A DNA stretch of 64,000 nt from Companilactobacillus sp. (GTDB lineage Bacteria; Bacillota; Bacilli; Lactobacillales; Lactobacillaceae), in NCBI RefSeq assembly GCF_022484265.1, contig NZ_JAKVLR010000001.1, positions 434,001 through 498,000 on the forward strand. The letters are read 5' to 3'. Position 1 is the first letter of the stretch. Each line of letters starts with the position of its first letter. The notes beneath the pieces were generated by a model. The model searched no databases, had not been told where the DNA came from, and saw only the letters and a list, made by a program, of their open reading frames with translations. Shown in pieces: positions 18,088 through 28,133 of this stretch. A program made the position numbers and the translations under genes.

Positions 18088-19017
18088 CTAATTATTGAAC
18101 GGAACCTCATAAATGTCGAAATCATTGACGACTCTGCTGTTATCAAAAATCTTTCTAGCTTCATTTTGCAAAGTTAAAGCAGCCTTGCCGGTGTAGCGTG
18201 CTGAGATGTGGGTCAAAAGCAATCCTTTGGCATGACATTTTTTTGCAACTCGGGCAGCTTGAGAAGCAGTTGAATGAAAATAATTGTAAGCCATTTTCTT
18301 ATCTTCTTCTGAAAAAGTCGATTCATGAACGATCACATCAGCGTGATCAGCCAATTTATCGATCTCAGGTGTATATCTAGTATCTGAAATCACGGCGACC
18401 GTTTTGCCAGGCTTGTCTGGACCAATAAAATCTTTACCGTTAAGCTTCGTGCCATCTGTTAGAGTTACCTCTTGCCCAGCTTTCAACTTACCATAAATCG
18501 GTCCATTAGGAATATTATATTGCTTCAGCTTATCAACTAGCAATTCGCCTGTCCGTGGTTTTTCAACGATCCGATAGCCGAAACAAGTGATCCGATGTTC
18601 CAGTTTACCGGCATAAACAGTGAATGTCTTATCATTAAAGATCTCGCCGCCATCTTTTAGTTCAATATAGTTGATACGATATCCCAATTTAGTTCCAGTG
18701 ACCGCTAATGAAGTCTCCACGTACTTTTTTAGGCCAACTGGTCCGTATAGGTCTAGCGGAGTGTTTCCGCCTTGATTGGCCCGACTAGACAATAGTCCCG
18801 GCAAACCAAAAATATGATCGCCATGTAAATGAGTAATGAAGATCTTCGCAATTTTTCGAGGTCGAATGGTAGTCTCTAAAATTTGATGCTGAGTGGCTTC
18901 ACCCACATCAAAAAGCCAAACCTCATTGCGTTCATCAAGTAATTTCAATGCTGTGCTGGAAACATTCCTTCCCTTAGAAGGAACACCTGCACCAGTTCCT
19001 AAAAATTCTAATTCCAT
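18088..19017 (-). CDS. rnz: Ribonuclease Z
   Basis: This metallo-beta-lactamase-fold endonuclease matures tRNA 3' ends. The 309-aa length is standard. The zinc motif THLHGDH lies at residues 62-68, with further ligands in SDTR (about 210) and HISARY near the C-terminus. The flexible arm at about residues 150-200 contains the GPIYGKLKAG segment of the family. It is 13 bp downstream of the acyltransferase gene and 15 bp upstream of the SDR gene. Confidence 0.95.
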   Translation of the reverse strand: MELEFLGTGAGVPSKGRNVSSTALKLLDERNEVWLFDVGEATQHQILETTIRPRKIAKIFITHLHGDHIFGLPGLLSSRANQGGNTPLDLYGPVGLKKYVETSLAVTGTKLGYRINYIELKDGGEIFNDKTFTVYAGKLEHRITCFGYRIVEKPRTGELLVDKLKQYNIPNGPIYGKLKAGQEVTLTDGTKLNGKDFIGPDKPGKTVAVISDTRYTPEIDKLADHADVIVHESTFSEEDKKMAYNYFHSTASQAARVAKKCHAKGLLLTHISARYTGKAALTLQNEARKIFDNSRVVNDFDIYEVPFNN

Positions 19018-19030
19018 ATAAAAATCCTAT

Positions 19031-20953
19031 CTATTTTTTATCTAAATCTTTCAAGATCTGTTTAGCAACAAACGATGAATAATACATTGAACCATCTGGA
19101 TTTGGATGGACTTGATCGTCGTAGAACCAATCTGGATGTCCTTTAGCATATCCATTCCAGTCGATCACGGAAAGATTCTTATATTTCTTCTGTGCTTTGA
19201 ACAATAATTCATTAACTGGTTTTTCCCAAGGTCTAGTTGGAACAAACACGTTGATCCAGAAAACATGCGTCTTTGGACCGACCAGTTTCATGACTTGATC
19301 CAATTGTTCTTCGGTGAACGGACCGTTAGTACCAAGACCGACCATGACGTTTGGTGCTAAAGCACCTTTATCCTTGTAGTCTTGTAAAATGTTGACACTG
19401 GCGTCCAACTGACGACTGACGGCAGCATCGATCACGACATTTTTATCGTTGAACAGTTTATGGAAGTTATCCAATCCATCAGCCATAACTGAGTCTCCGA
19501 CACCAGTTAGATGAATGTCTTGAAGTCTTTGAAGATCAAATTGCGACAATCCATACTTTTCAAATTCTTTGTTGACTGGATGAGTCTTGGCAAGCTTCTT
19601 GTACTTAGCAATTTGTTCAGGAGTAAGCTTGCTGCCATCTTGTTTGTTTTTATTTTTTCGAATATTTTCAAGAGCCTTTTTATTCGATTTAGTACTATTC
19701 TTAGTGTTTTTCTTGATAGTTTGAGCTAATTGACTGTCGTTAGCTTTTGGCTTTGGTACAGTCGTTGCTTTAACGACGCCGTAGCCTCCAGTAATGCAAA
19801 TCAATGCAATCACGATTGCCAAGACACGGCTAATGGCTGAACTTGACTTGAAGAATTCCTTAACATCTGACCAGCTGGCTTTAGACAATGGTCTTTCAAC
19901 GAACCGATAAGAGAATTCTGTGATCAAGAAGATCAAAATCACTTCGATGACCGGATAAAGTACCGGATGATCGGCGATATTTTTGAACTTCGCTTCAAAG
20001 AAGATCATGACTGGGAATTGGTACAAATATAAGCCATAACTTCTTGCTCCGATATAATGGAACAATTTATTCGACAAAATTTTATCCCAAATTGCACTTG
20101 GATGTGCAACCACCGCAATAAAAATACATGTAACTACAGAGAAAATAAACATTCCGCCACGATACAAGAATGGCGATGAATCTTTAACTGTAAAGATCAT
20201 AAATACCATCAGTGAAAATGATAATAAACCGACAATATTCAAAATTGCTTTATCACTTTTAATGACGCTCTTTTTAAGCTTTTCAGCGGGCCAAATAATT
20301 GCTAGACCACAGCCTAAAAGAATTGAAAATAGACGAGTGTCTGTTCCATAGTAAACACGACTAGGATCAACGCCAGGTTGATAAAGAACCGCCATCAAGA
20401 TTGCAGATGCAATCGAAACGATCATTGCAAATCCAAAGATCCGACTCTTTTTGACACCAAATTTGATGAACAATAATAACAACAATGGCCAAACAATATA
20501 AAATTGACCTTCTATTGATAATGTCCACAAATGAGTGAATGGTGATTCGTTGTTTGCAAATCTTTCAAAATAAGACTGTCCATTAAAAATTTGCCACCAA
20601 TTATATACATTCAAAATATTCGTAACAAATATTTGATCCAGGTGATACAGAAGATCTTTCAAGAACAATACGATATAAGCTCCGGAAGCTAATAGGACAA
20701 ACACGAGTCCTGGGTACAATCTGCGTACACGCTTCACGTAAAAATTCCCTAATGAGAATTTGTTGCCGGCATCAACGGTATTAAAGAAATGATCCGTGAT
20801 CAAATAACCTGAAATCAAGAAAAAGATGGGTACGCCTAGGTACCCACCAGAAAAGACGGTTGGATTCAAATGATACATGATAACGCCAATCACACCTAAG
20901 GTTCTTAGGCCATCGAATCCACCAATAAATCTTCTTTTTGGTGACTTATTCAT
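19031..20953 (-). CDS. OatA-like membrane acyltransferase with SGNH domain
   Basis: This 640-aa protein has an N-terminal acyltransferase-3 domain of about ten to eleven transmembrane helices (residues 10-390). A Lys-rich linker (about 400-460) and an extracellular SGNH esterase-type domain follow. The SGNH motifs are GDSVMADG near 485, GTNGPF near 540 and DDQVHPN near 615. The architecture matches OatA, which O-acetylates peptidoglycan MurNAc and gives lysozyme resistance, but acetylation of teichoic acid or exopolysaccharide is possible. It lies 21 bp after obg. Confidence 0.88.
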   Translation of the reverse strand: MNKSPKRRFIGGFDGLRTLGVIGVIMYHLNPTVFSGGYLGVPIFFLISGYLITDHFFNTVDAGNKFSLGNFYVKRVRRLYPGLVFVLLASGAYIVLFLKDLLYHLDQIFVTNILNVYNWWQIFNGQSYFERFANNESPFTHLWTLSIEGQFYIVWPLLLLLFIKFGVKKSRIFGFAMIVSIASAILMAVLYQPGVDPSRVYYGTDTRLFSILLGCGLAIIWPAEKLKKSVIKSDKAILNIVGLLSFSLMVFMIFTVKDSSPFLYRGGMFIFSVVTCIFIAVVAHPSAIWDKILSNKLFHYIGARSYGLYLYQFPVMIFFEAKFKNIADHPVLYPVIEVILIFLITEFSYRFVERPLSKASWSDVKEFFKSSSAISRVLAIVIALICITGGYGVVKATTVPKPKANDSQLAQTIKKNTKNSTKSNKKALENIRKNKNKQDGSKLTPEQIAKYKKLAKTHPVNKEFEKYGLSQFDLQRLQDIHLTGVGDSVMADGLDNFHKLFNDKNVVIDAAVSRQLDASVNILQDYKDKGALAPNVMVGLGTNGPFTEEQLDQVMKLVGPKTHVFWINVFVPTRPWEKPVNELLFKAQKKYKNLSVIDWNGYAKGHPDWFYDDQVHPNPDGSMYYSSFVAKQILKDLDKK

Positions 20954-20974
20954 AATATATATACCCCTAAACTA

Positions 20975-22249
20975 CTAAATAAACTCAAACGTGAAATCAA
21001 GAATTGTAACTGAATCGCCTGATTCGGCACCAGCCTTCATTAATGCATCTTCAACACCCATACTCTTAAGCTTGCGAGCAAAGCGCATAATACCGTCTTG
21101 ATGATCTAAATTACTCATCTGCAGCATTCTTTCAACTTCGTCACCAGTAACTTCAAAGTCGTGTTCGCCAACACGTTGAACTTTGAACTTGTCAGCCTTA
21201 GGTTGATAGTTGTATTCGACCGTTTCATCGCTGACCACATCAAAATGAATTGGTTCAGCTTTAGAAAGAACTTCACTAGTATGGTTCAACAATGCTTTAA
21301 CACCTGTATGTTGAATACTTGAAATAGCAAAGATATCGGCATCGTCAGGTAATTTTTCTTTAAATTCTGCAAGTCGTTCTTCTGAACCAGCAATATCCAA
21401 TTTGGTAGGAACGATGATTTCTGGACGACTGAGGATATTTTCATCATAAGTTCCTAATTCTTTTCGAATCGATAAATAATCTTCATAAGGATCACGACCA
21501 TTTTCAGGATCCATATCGACTAAATGCAGAATAACTCGAGTCCGTTCAACGTGGCGTAAGAATTGAATTCCCAATCCAACACCATTTGAAGCTCCTTCAA
21601 TCAAACCAGGTAAATCAGCAATAACAAAATCGTTACCGTTATCCAATTTAACCATCCCAAGATTGGGATTTAAGGTTGTAAAATGATACGCAGCAATTTT
21701 GGGCTTGGCCGAAGTTGCCACTGACAGTAAGGTTGACTTCCCGACTGATGGAAATCCAACTAAACCAACATCAGCAATCAGTCTCAATTCAAGTCTGAGA
21801 TGCTTTTCTTGGCCTGGTTCACCATTTTCAGCAACTTCAGGAGCACGATTCTTAGAATTGGCGAAATGAATATTTCCACGTCCGCCCTTTCCACCTTTAG
21901 CTACGACTAATTCCTGATTATTTTCAACTAAATCACCGATCAATTTACCGGTGTCTTCATCATAAACAGCAGTACCAGTTGGCACTACGATGAATACGGG
22001 GTCCGCTTTGCGACCATACATCGCTTTGATCTGGCCATTTTGTCCAGGATCAGCTTTAAAAATTCGTTTGTAACGAAAATCCATTAATGTATTCATACCT
22101 TCATCAGCGCGAAGGATAATATCGCCTCCACGTCCACCATCTCCTCCGGCAGGTCCACCGAGCGGAACATATTTCTCATGTCTAAAGGCAACTGAACCAT
22201 CACCGCCTTTTCCAGATCTAACGGTGATTTTGACATTATCTACAAACAT
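20975..22249 (-). CDS. obg: GTPase Obg (CgtA)
   Basis: This essential GTPase acts in 50S ribosome assembly and the stringent response. The 424-aa protein has the glycine-rich Obg fold (residues 1-158). The G domain has GFPSVGKST at about 165, DLPG near 212 and a PTKLD G4-type motif near 283. The C-terminal OCT domain ends in VTILDFTFEFI. A strong AAGGAGG lies just before the ATG. Confidence 0.97.
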   Translation of the reverse strand: MFVDNVKITVRSGKGGDGSVAFRHEKYVPLGGPAGGDGGRGGDIILRADEGMNTLMDFRYKRIFKADPGQNGQIKAMYGRKADPVFIVVPTGTAVYDEDTGKLIGDLVENNQELVVAKGGKGGRGNIHFANSKNRAPEVAENGEPGQEKHLRLELRLIADVGLVGFPSVGKSTLLSVATSAKPKIAAYHFTTLNPNLGMVKLDNGNDFVIADLPGLIEGASNGVGLGIQFLRHVERTRVILHLVDMDPENGRDPYEDYLSIRKELGTYDENILSRPEIIVPTKLDIAGSEERLAEFKEKLPDDADIFAISSIQHTGVKALLNHTSEVLSKAEPIHFDVVSDETVEYNYQPKADKFKVQRVGEHDFEVTGDEVERMLQMSNLDHQDGIMRFARKLKSMGVEDALMKAGAESGDSVTILDFTFEFI

Positions 22250-22368
22250 TTGACCCCTCCTTTCTTCCTATTGTAATTTATTTGATTATCATTTTTAAAT
22301 TCTAGCACAAAAACACTACTCATAATACTTCAAAACCCAAATGACTGTCCACAACTTTAAATCAAAGA

Positions 22369-22438
22369 TGAATGATTTTGAAATAATTTGAATGTTTTTG
22401 AAAGATTATGATTGATTTTGAATGAATTTGATGTATTA
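22369..22438 (+). repeat. Seven tandem 10-bp units forming the fru operator/promoter region
   Basis: Seven consecutive units of exactly ten bases all start with TGA: TGAATGATTT, TGAAATAATT, TGAATGTTTT, TGAAAGATTA, TGATTGATTT, TGAATGAATT and TGATGTATTA. The period is close to one DNA turn, so every unit shows the same helix face. A candidate promoter lies within it (TTGATT at 22412, 16-bp spacer, TATTAT at 22434). A multi-site operator for the DeoR-family regulator encoded next is the natural reading. Confidence 0.7.
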
Positions 22439-22460
22439 TTATTTCAGGAGGTGAATGTAA

Positions 22461-23213
22461 GTGCTTACCGAAGAAAGACATCAAATTATCTTAAAGCAAT
22501 TGCAGCTTCATAATATTGTTAAGCTGCAAGACCTGATACCACTAACTGGTGCATCAGAGTCGACTTTAAGACGAGATCTGCAAGATCTTGAGGAATGTCA
22601 CAAGCTTTTGCGGATCTATGGTGGTGCTCAAAGCATCGTGTCCTTTCACGATGAGCCTGCGCTTTCGCAAAAGATAACTGCAAATCCTGATGCTAAAGCT
22701 AGGCTTGGCAAGGTTGCAGGTGAATTCGTCAAAGATAATGAAGTAATTTTTCTAGATGCTGGAACGACGGTCCAAACAGTCATCCCTTACCTAGCAAAGT
22801 TAACCAATATCTTAGTCGTCACCAACAGCGTTGTGAATGCTTCTACATTAGCCGACTATCAAATTGAAACTTTTGTCCCCGGTGGACGTCTTAAATCGAG
22901 CACTAAGGCAATCGTTGGATCTTCCATGACGAAAACCTTAGAGAATTATCATTTCGATAAAGCGTTCATTGGTACCAACGGTTTCTCCGTCAAGGCCGGA
23001 TTTACCACTCCTGACCCTGAGGAAGCTTCTACTAAAGAGATTGCACTGCAAAATTCAGTTGAGAAATTTATTTTAGCTGATAGTTCCAAATGCGGACAAA
23101 TCAGTTTCAGTCGCTTTGCTAATTTAAATGAAGCAACTTTGATAACTAATGAGTTGCCAGTAAAATCTCTCGAGTTATTAAATAAATATACTAAGGTTAT
23201 GGAGGTCAAGTAA
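22461..23213 (+). CDS. fruR: DeoR-family repressor of the fructose operon
   Basis: The 250-aa protein has an N-terminal winged helix-turn-helix (residues 2-57, with GASESTLRRDLQDLEE). A C-terminal sugar-phosphate sensor domain follows (about 75-240, with DAGTTVQTV and the GTNGFS phosphate loop). Family members of this context respond to fructose-1-phosphate. The start is GTG with AGGAGGTG eight bases upstream. It is the first gene of fruR-fruK-fruA, with fruK starting immediately after its stop, and it is probably autoregulated through the 10-bp unit array. Confidence 0.92.
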   Translation: MLTEERHQIILKQLQLHNIVKLQDLIPLTGASESTLRRDLQDLEECHKLLRIYGGAQSIVSFHDEPALSQKITANPDAKARLGKVAGEFVKDNEVIFLDAGTTVQTVIPYLAKLTNILVVTNSVVNASTLADYQIETFVPGGRLKSSTKAIVGSSMTKTLENYHFDKAFIGTNGFSVKAGFTTPDPEEASTKEIALQNSVEKFILADSSKCGQISFSRFANLNEATLITNELPVKSLELLNKYTKVMEVK

Positions 23214-24137
23214 TTGATTTACACTATCACAGCCAATCCTTCGATCGACTACGTCTTGCAATTAGACGAGTTGACTCCTGGAGCGGTAAATCGAACTACT
23301 AGCGATGTAAAATTGCCTGGAGGAAAAGGGATCAACGTTTCACGGATCTTGCATGAACTACAATTGGATTCAACAGCACTTGGTTTTGTCGGTGGAGCTA
23401 CTGGTTCAATGTTTGAAGAATTGTTAGCTCAACATCATCTTCAGACTGATTTCACAAAAGTTGCTAACGACACAAGAATCAACGTTAAGATCAATGCTAC
23501 AAAACAAAATGAAGAAACTGAGATCAATGGTACTGGACCAGAAATTTCTGCAGAAGAAAAATCTACTTTTATTGATCAGCTTAAATCAGTTGGTTCCGGA
23601 GACGTGGTCATCATGTCCGGAAGCTTACCAAAGAAAGTCGAAGATACATTCTACTTAGATATTGCTAAGATGATCCAAGACCAGGGTGCTGATTTTGTTA
23701 TCGACACAACTGGCCAAGCATTATTAGATACTTTGCCATTGAATCCTTTGGTAGTTAAACCTAACAACCATGAATTAGCTGATTTATTCCATACCACTTT
23801 TAAATCAGAACAAGACATTGTTGATAATGCCCGAAAGTTATTGGAACAAGGTGCCAAGCACGTGTTAGTTTCAATGGCTGGTGACGGCGCTCTTCTAGTT
23901 ACTAAAGAGCACGTTTACAAAGCCAACGCACCAAAGGGAACTGTCATTAACTCAGTTGGTGCTGGAGATTCAATGATTGCTGGTTTTGTAGGAACATTTA
24001 TGAAGACTAACGACCCTATCGAAAGTTTCCATGAGGGAGCTGCTTGTGGTTCAGCAACTGCATTCAGTCAAGATATCGCCGTTAAGTCGAAGATCGACGA
24101 AGTTTATCAAAATATTAGTATTACTCAGTTAAGTTAA
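23214..24137 (+). CDS. fruK: 1-phosphofructokinase
   Basis: This PfkB-family kinase converts fructose-1-phosphate to fructose-1,6-bisphosphate. The 307-aa protein has the N-terminal substrate block LPGGKGINVSRIL (residues 37-49) and the C-terminal signature SVGAGDSMIAGF with the catalytic Asp at about 250. Translation begins at TTG directly after the fruR stop, with GGAGGTC upstream inside fruR, so it is translationally coupled. It sits between its regulator and the PTS transporter that makes its substrate. Confidence 0.95.
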   Translation: MIYTITANPSIDYVLQLDELTPGAVNRTTSDVKLPGGKGINVSRILHELQLDSTALGFVGGATGSMFEELLAQHHLQTDFTKVANDTRINVKINATKQNEETEINGTGPEISAEEKSTFIDQLKSVGSGDVVIMSGSLPKKVEDTFYLDIAKMIQDQGADFVIDTTGQALLDTLPLNPLVVKPNNHELADLFHTTFKSEQDIVDNARKLLEQGAKHVLVSMAGDGALLVTKEHVYKANAPKGTVINSVGAGDSMIAGFVGTFMKTNDPIESFHEGAACGSATAFSQDIAVKSKIDEVYQNISITQLS

Positions 24138-24150
24138 GGGGGAAAAATTA

Positions 24151-26115
24151 ATGGACCTGAAGGAATTACTTCTTAAAGATGCCATGATCATGGATCTTAA
24201 GGCTACCACTAAAGCTGAAGCCATTGATGAAATGGTCAGCAAGTACTTTGATATTGGTGTGATCGATGATAAGGAACTATATAAAGCCGATATTTTAAAG
24301 CGTGAAGCTCAAACATCAACCGGTATCGGAGACGGCATCGCAATGCCTCACGCTCGTGATAAGGCAGTTAAACGAGCAACAGTTTTATTTGCCAAAAGTA
24401 AAGACGGAATCGATTACGATTCACTCGATGGACAACCTACATATTTATTCTTCATGATTGCTGCACCAGACGGTGCCGACAATTTGCATTTACAAGCATT
24501 AGCTGCTCTTTCGTCACTTTTGATCAACCCTGATCTAGTTGCTAACTTGAAGAAAGCTACAACTGCTGACGAAGTTCAAAAGCTATTCAACGATGCTATG
24601 GCTGCTAAAGAAGCTAAAGACAAAGCAGACGAAGAAAAAGAAAAGGCTCAAGCAAAAGCTGCAGAAGAAGAAGCTAAAAAGACTGCTGCATCTGCTGATA
24701 AGAAACCATTTGTCGTTGCGGTTACTGCTTGTCCTACTGGAATTGCCCATACGTACATGGCTGAGGCAGCCTTAAAAGAACATGCTGAAAAACTCGGAGT
24801 TGACATTAAAGTCGAAACGAATGGTTCTGAAGGCGTTAAGCATAAGTTGACTGCAGCCGATATCGCTCGTGCCGATGGTGTCATCATCGCAGCTGATAAA
24901 AAGGTCGATATGCCTCGTTTTGACGGCAAGCACTTGGTCAACCGCCCTGTTACCGATGGTATCAATAAATCGGACGAATTGATCAACCTAGCCGTTGATC
25001 AAAAGGCTCCTATCTTCCACGCTGAAGGTGGTGCAACTCAAGAAGAAGAAAGTACTGAGAAGAAATCTCTTTGGTCAAAAATTTATGCTGACTTAATGAA
25101 CGGTATCTCCAACATGTTGCCATTCGTTGTCGGTGGTGGTATTTTAATGGCCCTCTCCTTCTTGCTAGAACCAGGAGTTGGTTCACATTCACAATGGTTC
25201 CTATTCTTTAATAATGTTGGTAATTACGCATTTAGTTTCTTGATCCCAGTTTTAGCAGCTTATATTGCTGAGTCAATTGGTGATCGTCCAGCCTTACTAC
25301 CAGGTTTTGTTGGTGGTTATATGGCATCTCAAGCTAGTGCTTCAGTTGTCAGTTCAAAAAGTCCTGCCGGATTTATTGGTGGATTGTTAGCCGGTTTCAT
25401 TGCCGGATGGGTCGTTATTGGACTTAAGAAGTTACTCAAGGGTCTTCCAAAAACACTTGATGGTCTCAAACCGATCTTGCTTTACCCTGTCCTAGGTTTA
25501 CTAGCTACAGGTGCTATCATGTACTTTGCAGTCGATCCAATCTTCGCCGTTGTTAACCATGCAATCACAGCCTTCCTAGAAAATATGGGAACTGGTAATG
25601 CGGTCATTCTCGGAGGTCTTCTCGGAGGAATGATGGCTGTCGATATGGGTGGTCCTTTCAACAAAGCTGCTTATACTTTTGCAATTGGTACATTTACAGC
25701 TACACAAAACGGTGCTTTGATGGCCGCAGTTATGGTTGGTGGTATGATTCCTCCACTAGCAATTGCTATTGCAACTACTTTCTGGGGTAAGAAATTTACC
25801 GAACAAGAAAGACAAGCTGGTCTTTCAAACTACGTTCTAGGAATTTCATTCATTACTGAAGGTGCCATTCCATTTGCTGCCGGAGATCCATTGCACGTTA
25901 TCGTTTCAAGTGTGATCGGTGCTGTTATTGGTGGTGGATTAACACAACTATGGCACGTTAATGTTCCTGCTCCACACGGTGGAATCTTTGTAACCTTACT
26001 TGCAAATCACCCACTACTTTACGTCTTGGCTGTTGTCATTGGTGCTGTCATTGCCGGTGTTATCTACGGCGTTTGGAAACCAGCACTCAAACAAGACGCA
26101 CCTGCTTCAAAATAA
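24151..26115 (+). CDS. fruA: PTS fructose transporter, IIABC
   Basis: This 654-aa protein imports fructose and phosphorylates it to fructose-1-phosphate. The IIA domain (1-150) carries the phosphorylated His67 in AMPHARD, and a Lys/Glu/Ala-rich linker follows (150-183). The IIB domain has Cys194 in TACPTGIAHTYMAE, and the membrane IIC domain spans about 305-645. All three domains are fused in one chain, as in other lactic acid bacteria. A GGGGG ribosome site precedes the ATG, 13 bp after fruK. Confidence 0.95.
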   Translation: MDLKELLLKDAMIMDLKATTKAEAIDEMVSKYFDIGVIDDKELYKADILKREAQTSTGIGDGIAMPHARDKAVKRATVLFAKSKDGIDYDSLDGQPTYLFFMIAAPDGADNLHLQALAALSSLLINPDLVANLKKATTADEVQKLFNDAMAAKEAKDKADEEKEKAQAKAAEEEAKKTAASADKKPFVVAVTACPTGIAHTYMAEAALKEHAEKLGVDIKVETNGSEGVKHKLTAADIARADGVIIAADKKVDMPRFDGKHLVNRPVTDGINKSDELINLAVDQKAPIFHAEGGATQEEESTEKKSLWSKIYADLMNGISNMLPFVVGGGILMALSFLLEPGVGSHSQWFLFFNNVGNYAFSFLIPVLAAYIAESIGDRPALLPGFVGGYMASQASASVVSSKSPAGFIGGLLAGFIAGWVVIGLKKLLKGLPKTLDGLKPILLYPVLGLLATGAIMYFAVDPIFAVVNHAITAFLENMGTGNAVILGGLLGGMMAVDMGGPFNKAAYTFAIGTFTATQNGALMAAVMVGGMIPPLAIAIATTFWGKKFTEQERQAGLSNYVLGISFITEGAIPFAAGDPLHVIVSSVIGAVIGGGLTQLWHVNVPAPHGGIFVTLLANHPLLYVLAVVIGAVIAGVIYGVWKPALKQDAPASK

Positions 26116-26120
26116 AAAAA

Positions 26121-26166
26121 TAACTATTCCGATTGGGACAAAATCCCGATGGAATAGTTTTTTTTT
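26121..26166. terminator. Bidirectional terminator between fruA and uvrC
   Basis: An ACTATTCC...GGAATAGT stem with an inner GGGA/TCCC pairing around CAAAA has T-runs on both strands. It serves the convergent fruA and uvrC genes and slightly overlaps the uvrC stop. Confidence 0.85.
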
Positions 26167-27982
26167 ACATTTTTTTATACTTTTTGTGAGTTTCAATATT
26201 TGCCAAGGTGATCTTTACTGTCTGAGCAGTCGTTTGCGGAATACCTAAACTAACAATATCCTCCACTGGAGCCTCTTTGATCTTCTTGACCGAACCATAT
26301 TTCTTGAGCAATTTGGTCCGAGTCTTTGGACCAACTCCTTGAATACCATCAAGTTGTGATGATAAAGCGTTCTTGCTGCGAGTTTTTCTTTGGAAAGTAA
26401 TGGCAAAACGGTGGACTTCATCCTGAATTCTTTGTAGCAAATAGAATCCCTGACTCTTTCGATCTAAGGTAACTGCTTGCCCTTCTTCGCCAAAAATAAG
26501 ATGCGAAGTATTGTGGTGATTATCCTTGACCATTCCAGCGACAGGAATGTTGATCCCTAATTCATTTTGCAAGACATCCATCACAGCACGCAATTCAATG
26601 ATGCCACCATCCATTAAGATCAGGTCAGGCAAGTTCTTTTCCTCTTTTAATAAACGAGAATAGCGACGATAAATAACTTCTCGAGTATTAGCCGCTTCAT
26701 CAGCTCCTGAATGATTTTCTAATTCATCCTTGATCTTGTACTTTCGATACATACTCTTTTCAGGTCGTCCATCTTGAAATACAACCATGGCAGAAACTGG
26801 GTTAGTCCCTTGAATATGCGAATGATCAAAAGATTCGATCACGTGGCCATATGGTAAATTCAAGGCTTTAAAAATTTGTTCTTGTGCACCGTAAGTTTGA
26901 CGGTTATCTAATTCCATCAATCTAAACTTCTCTTGCAGAACTAGCTTGGAATTTTCCGCTGCCATGTCCATCAAGGCTTTTTTCTGACCACGTTGAGGCG
27001 TTCTAAACGGTACGTTTAAAACATCTGACAAAGTCTTCTTATCAATATTATCAGGTACTAAAATTTCCTTTGGCAACACTTGATTTCGCCGATTGTAGAA
27101 CTGCAAAATAAACGTCGACAGTTCTTCTTCTGGTGAATTAACACAGGCAAAGACACGCTTTTCACGTTTCATCAATCGTGCCTGTCTGATAAAGAATACT
27201 TGGATCGAGATCCAGCCCTTTTCAACGTAATAATTAAAGATGTCGCGAGGAGTCGAATCATTGGAGATGATCTTTTGTTTTTCAACTGTGGCTTCAATAT
27301 ATTGGATCTGGTCGCGCAACTCAGCTGCACGTTCATATTCGTGTTTTTGAGCGGCTTCCATCATCTTATTATTTAGATCAGCCTTGACTTCGCCAACATT
27401 TCCATCCAAGAAACGTTTGATTTTTTCAATTTGCTGGTCGTATTTTTCCTTAGGGACTTCTTTAAAACAGGCACCTAAACATTGTCCCATATGATAGTAC
27501 AAACAAGGACGTCCGATATGTCCTTGACAACGACGCAATGGATAAACCTTCTGCAAGAAGTTTAAGGTTCCTGATGCTGCATAAACATTAGGATAAGGGC
27601 CAAAGTAATAGGCACCATCTTTTTTTATTTGACCGGTAATCTCCATCTTTGGATCTCGTTCATTGGTGATCTTGATATAAGGATATCCAGTTCCCTTCTT
27701 CAGGCGAATATTGTAATAAGGTTGATGCTTTTGAATTAATGTTATTTCTAATAGGAAAGCTTCTTTATCGTTTGAGGTGATGATCGTTTCAAAATCTCTG
27801 ATCTCAGAAACTAATTTGGCCGTTTTTCCTTCATGAGAACTTTTGAAATAAGAACGGACCCGATTCTTGAGATTTTTGGCTTTCCCAACGTAAATTATCT
27901 TTGAATTGATATCTTTCATTAAGTAGCAGCCAGGACGATCTGGTAATAAACTTAATTTATGCTCTAGATATTCAGTTGCCAA
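26165..27982 (-). CDS. uvrC: Excinuclease ABC subunit C
   Basis: This nucleotide-excision repair nuclease makes both cuts around a lesion. The 605-aa protein has the N-terminal GIY-YIG domain (residues 12-95, DRPGCYLMKD and IIYVGKAKNLKNRV) and the UVR motif near 205-240. The RNase H-like C-terminal nuclease has DGG near 462, and the helix-hairpin-helix pair is IQGVGPKTRTKLLKKYG near 560. The start is TTG with ACGAGGTC upstream. It is monocistronic. Confidence 0.96.
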   Translation of the reverse strand: MATEYLEHKLSLLPDRPGCYLMKDINSKIIYVGKAKNLKNRVRSYFKSSHEGKTAKLVSEIRDFETIITSNDKEAFLLEITLIQKHQPYYNIRLKKGTGYPYIKITNERDPKMEITGQIKKDGAYYFGPYPNVYAASGTLNFLQKVYPLRRCQGHIGRPCLYYHMGQCLGACFKEVPKEKYDQQIEKIKRFLDGNVGEVKADLNNKMMEAAQKHEYERAAELRDQIQYIEATVEKQKIISNDSTPRDIFNYYVEKGWISIQVFFIRQARLMKREKRVFACVNSPEEELSTFILQFYNRRNQVLPKEILVPDNIDKKTLSDVLNVPFRTPQRGQKKALMDMAAENSKLVLQEKFRLMELDNRQTYGAQEQIFKALNLPYGHVIESFDHSHIQGTNPVSAMVVFQDGRPEKSMYRKYKIKDELENHSGADEAANTREVIYRRYSRLLKEEKNLPDLILMDGGIIELRAVMDVLQNELGINIPVAGMVKDNHHNTSHLIFGEEGQAVTLDRKSQGFYLLQRIQDEVHRFAITFQRKTRSKNALSSQLDGIQGVGPKTRTKLLKKYGSVKKIKEAPVEDIVSLGIPQTTAQTVKITLANIETHKKYKKM

Positions 27983-28056
27983 TTTATGACCTCGTTTCGT
28001 TTGATACTAATACATGCTTATATTATTTTAATCTTATATTAAAGAGTTGCAAGCAA

Positions 28057-28085
28057 TTGAGATTTTGAGGGAAACGTTCTATAAT
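28057..28085 (+). promoter_or_regulatory. Sigma-A promoter of the 50-aa protein gene
   Basis: TTGAGA at 28057-28062, a 17-bp spacer and a consensus TATAAT at 28080-28085 lie about 50 bp before the small gene's start. This is one of the best promoter matches in the window. Confidence 0.7.
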
Positions 28086-28133
28086 GTATTTAAATAAATA
28101 GTAAGCACACTAACCTGAAAGGGGCTGATACCG

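Noticed and set aside
22369..22438. Replication-origin-type iterons
   Set aside because: Seven ten-base units could suggest iterons, but there is no initiator gene or DnaA boxes, and they overlap the fru promoter.
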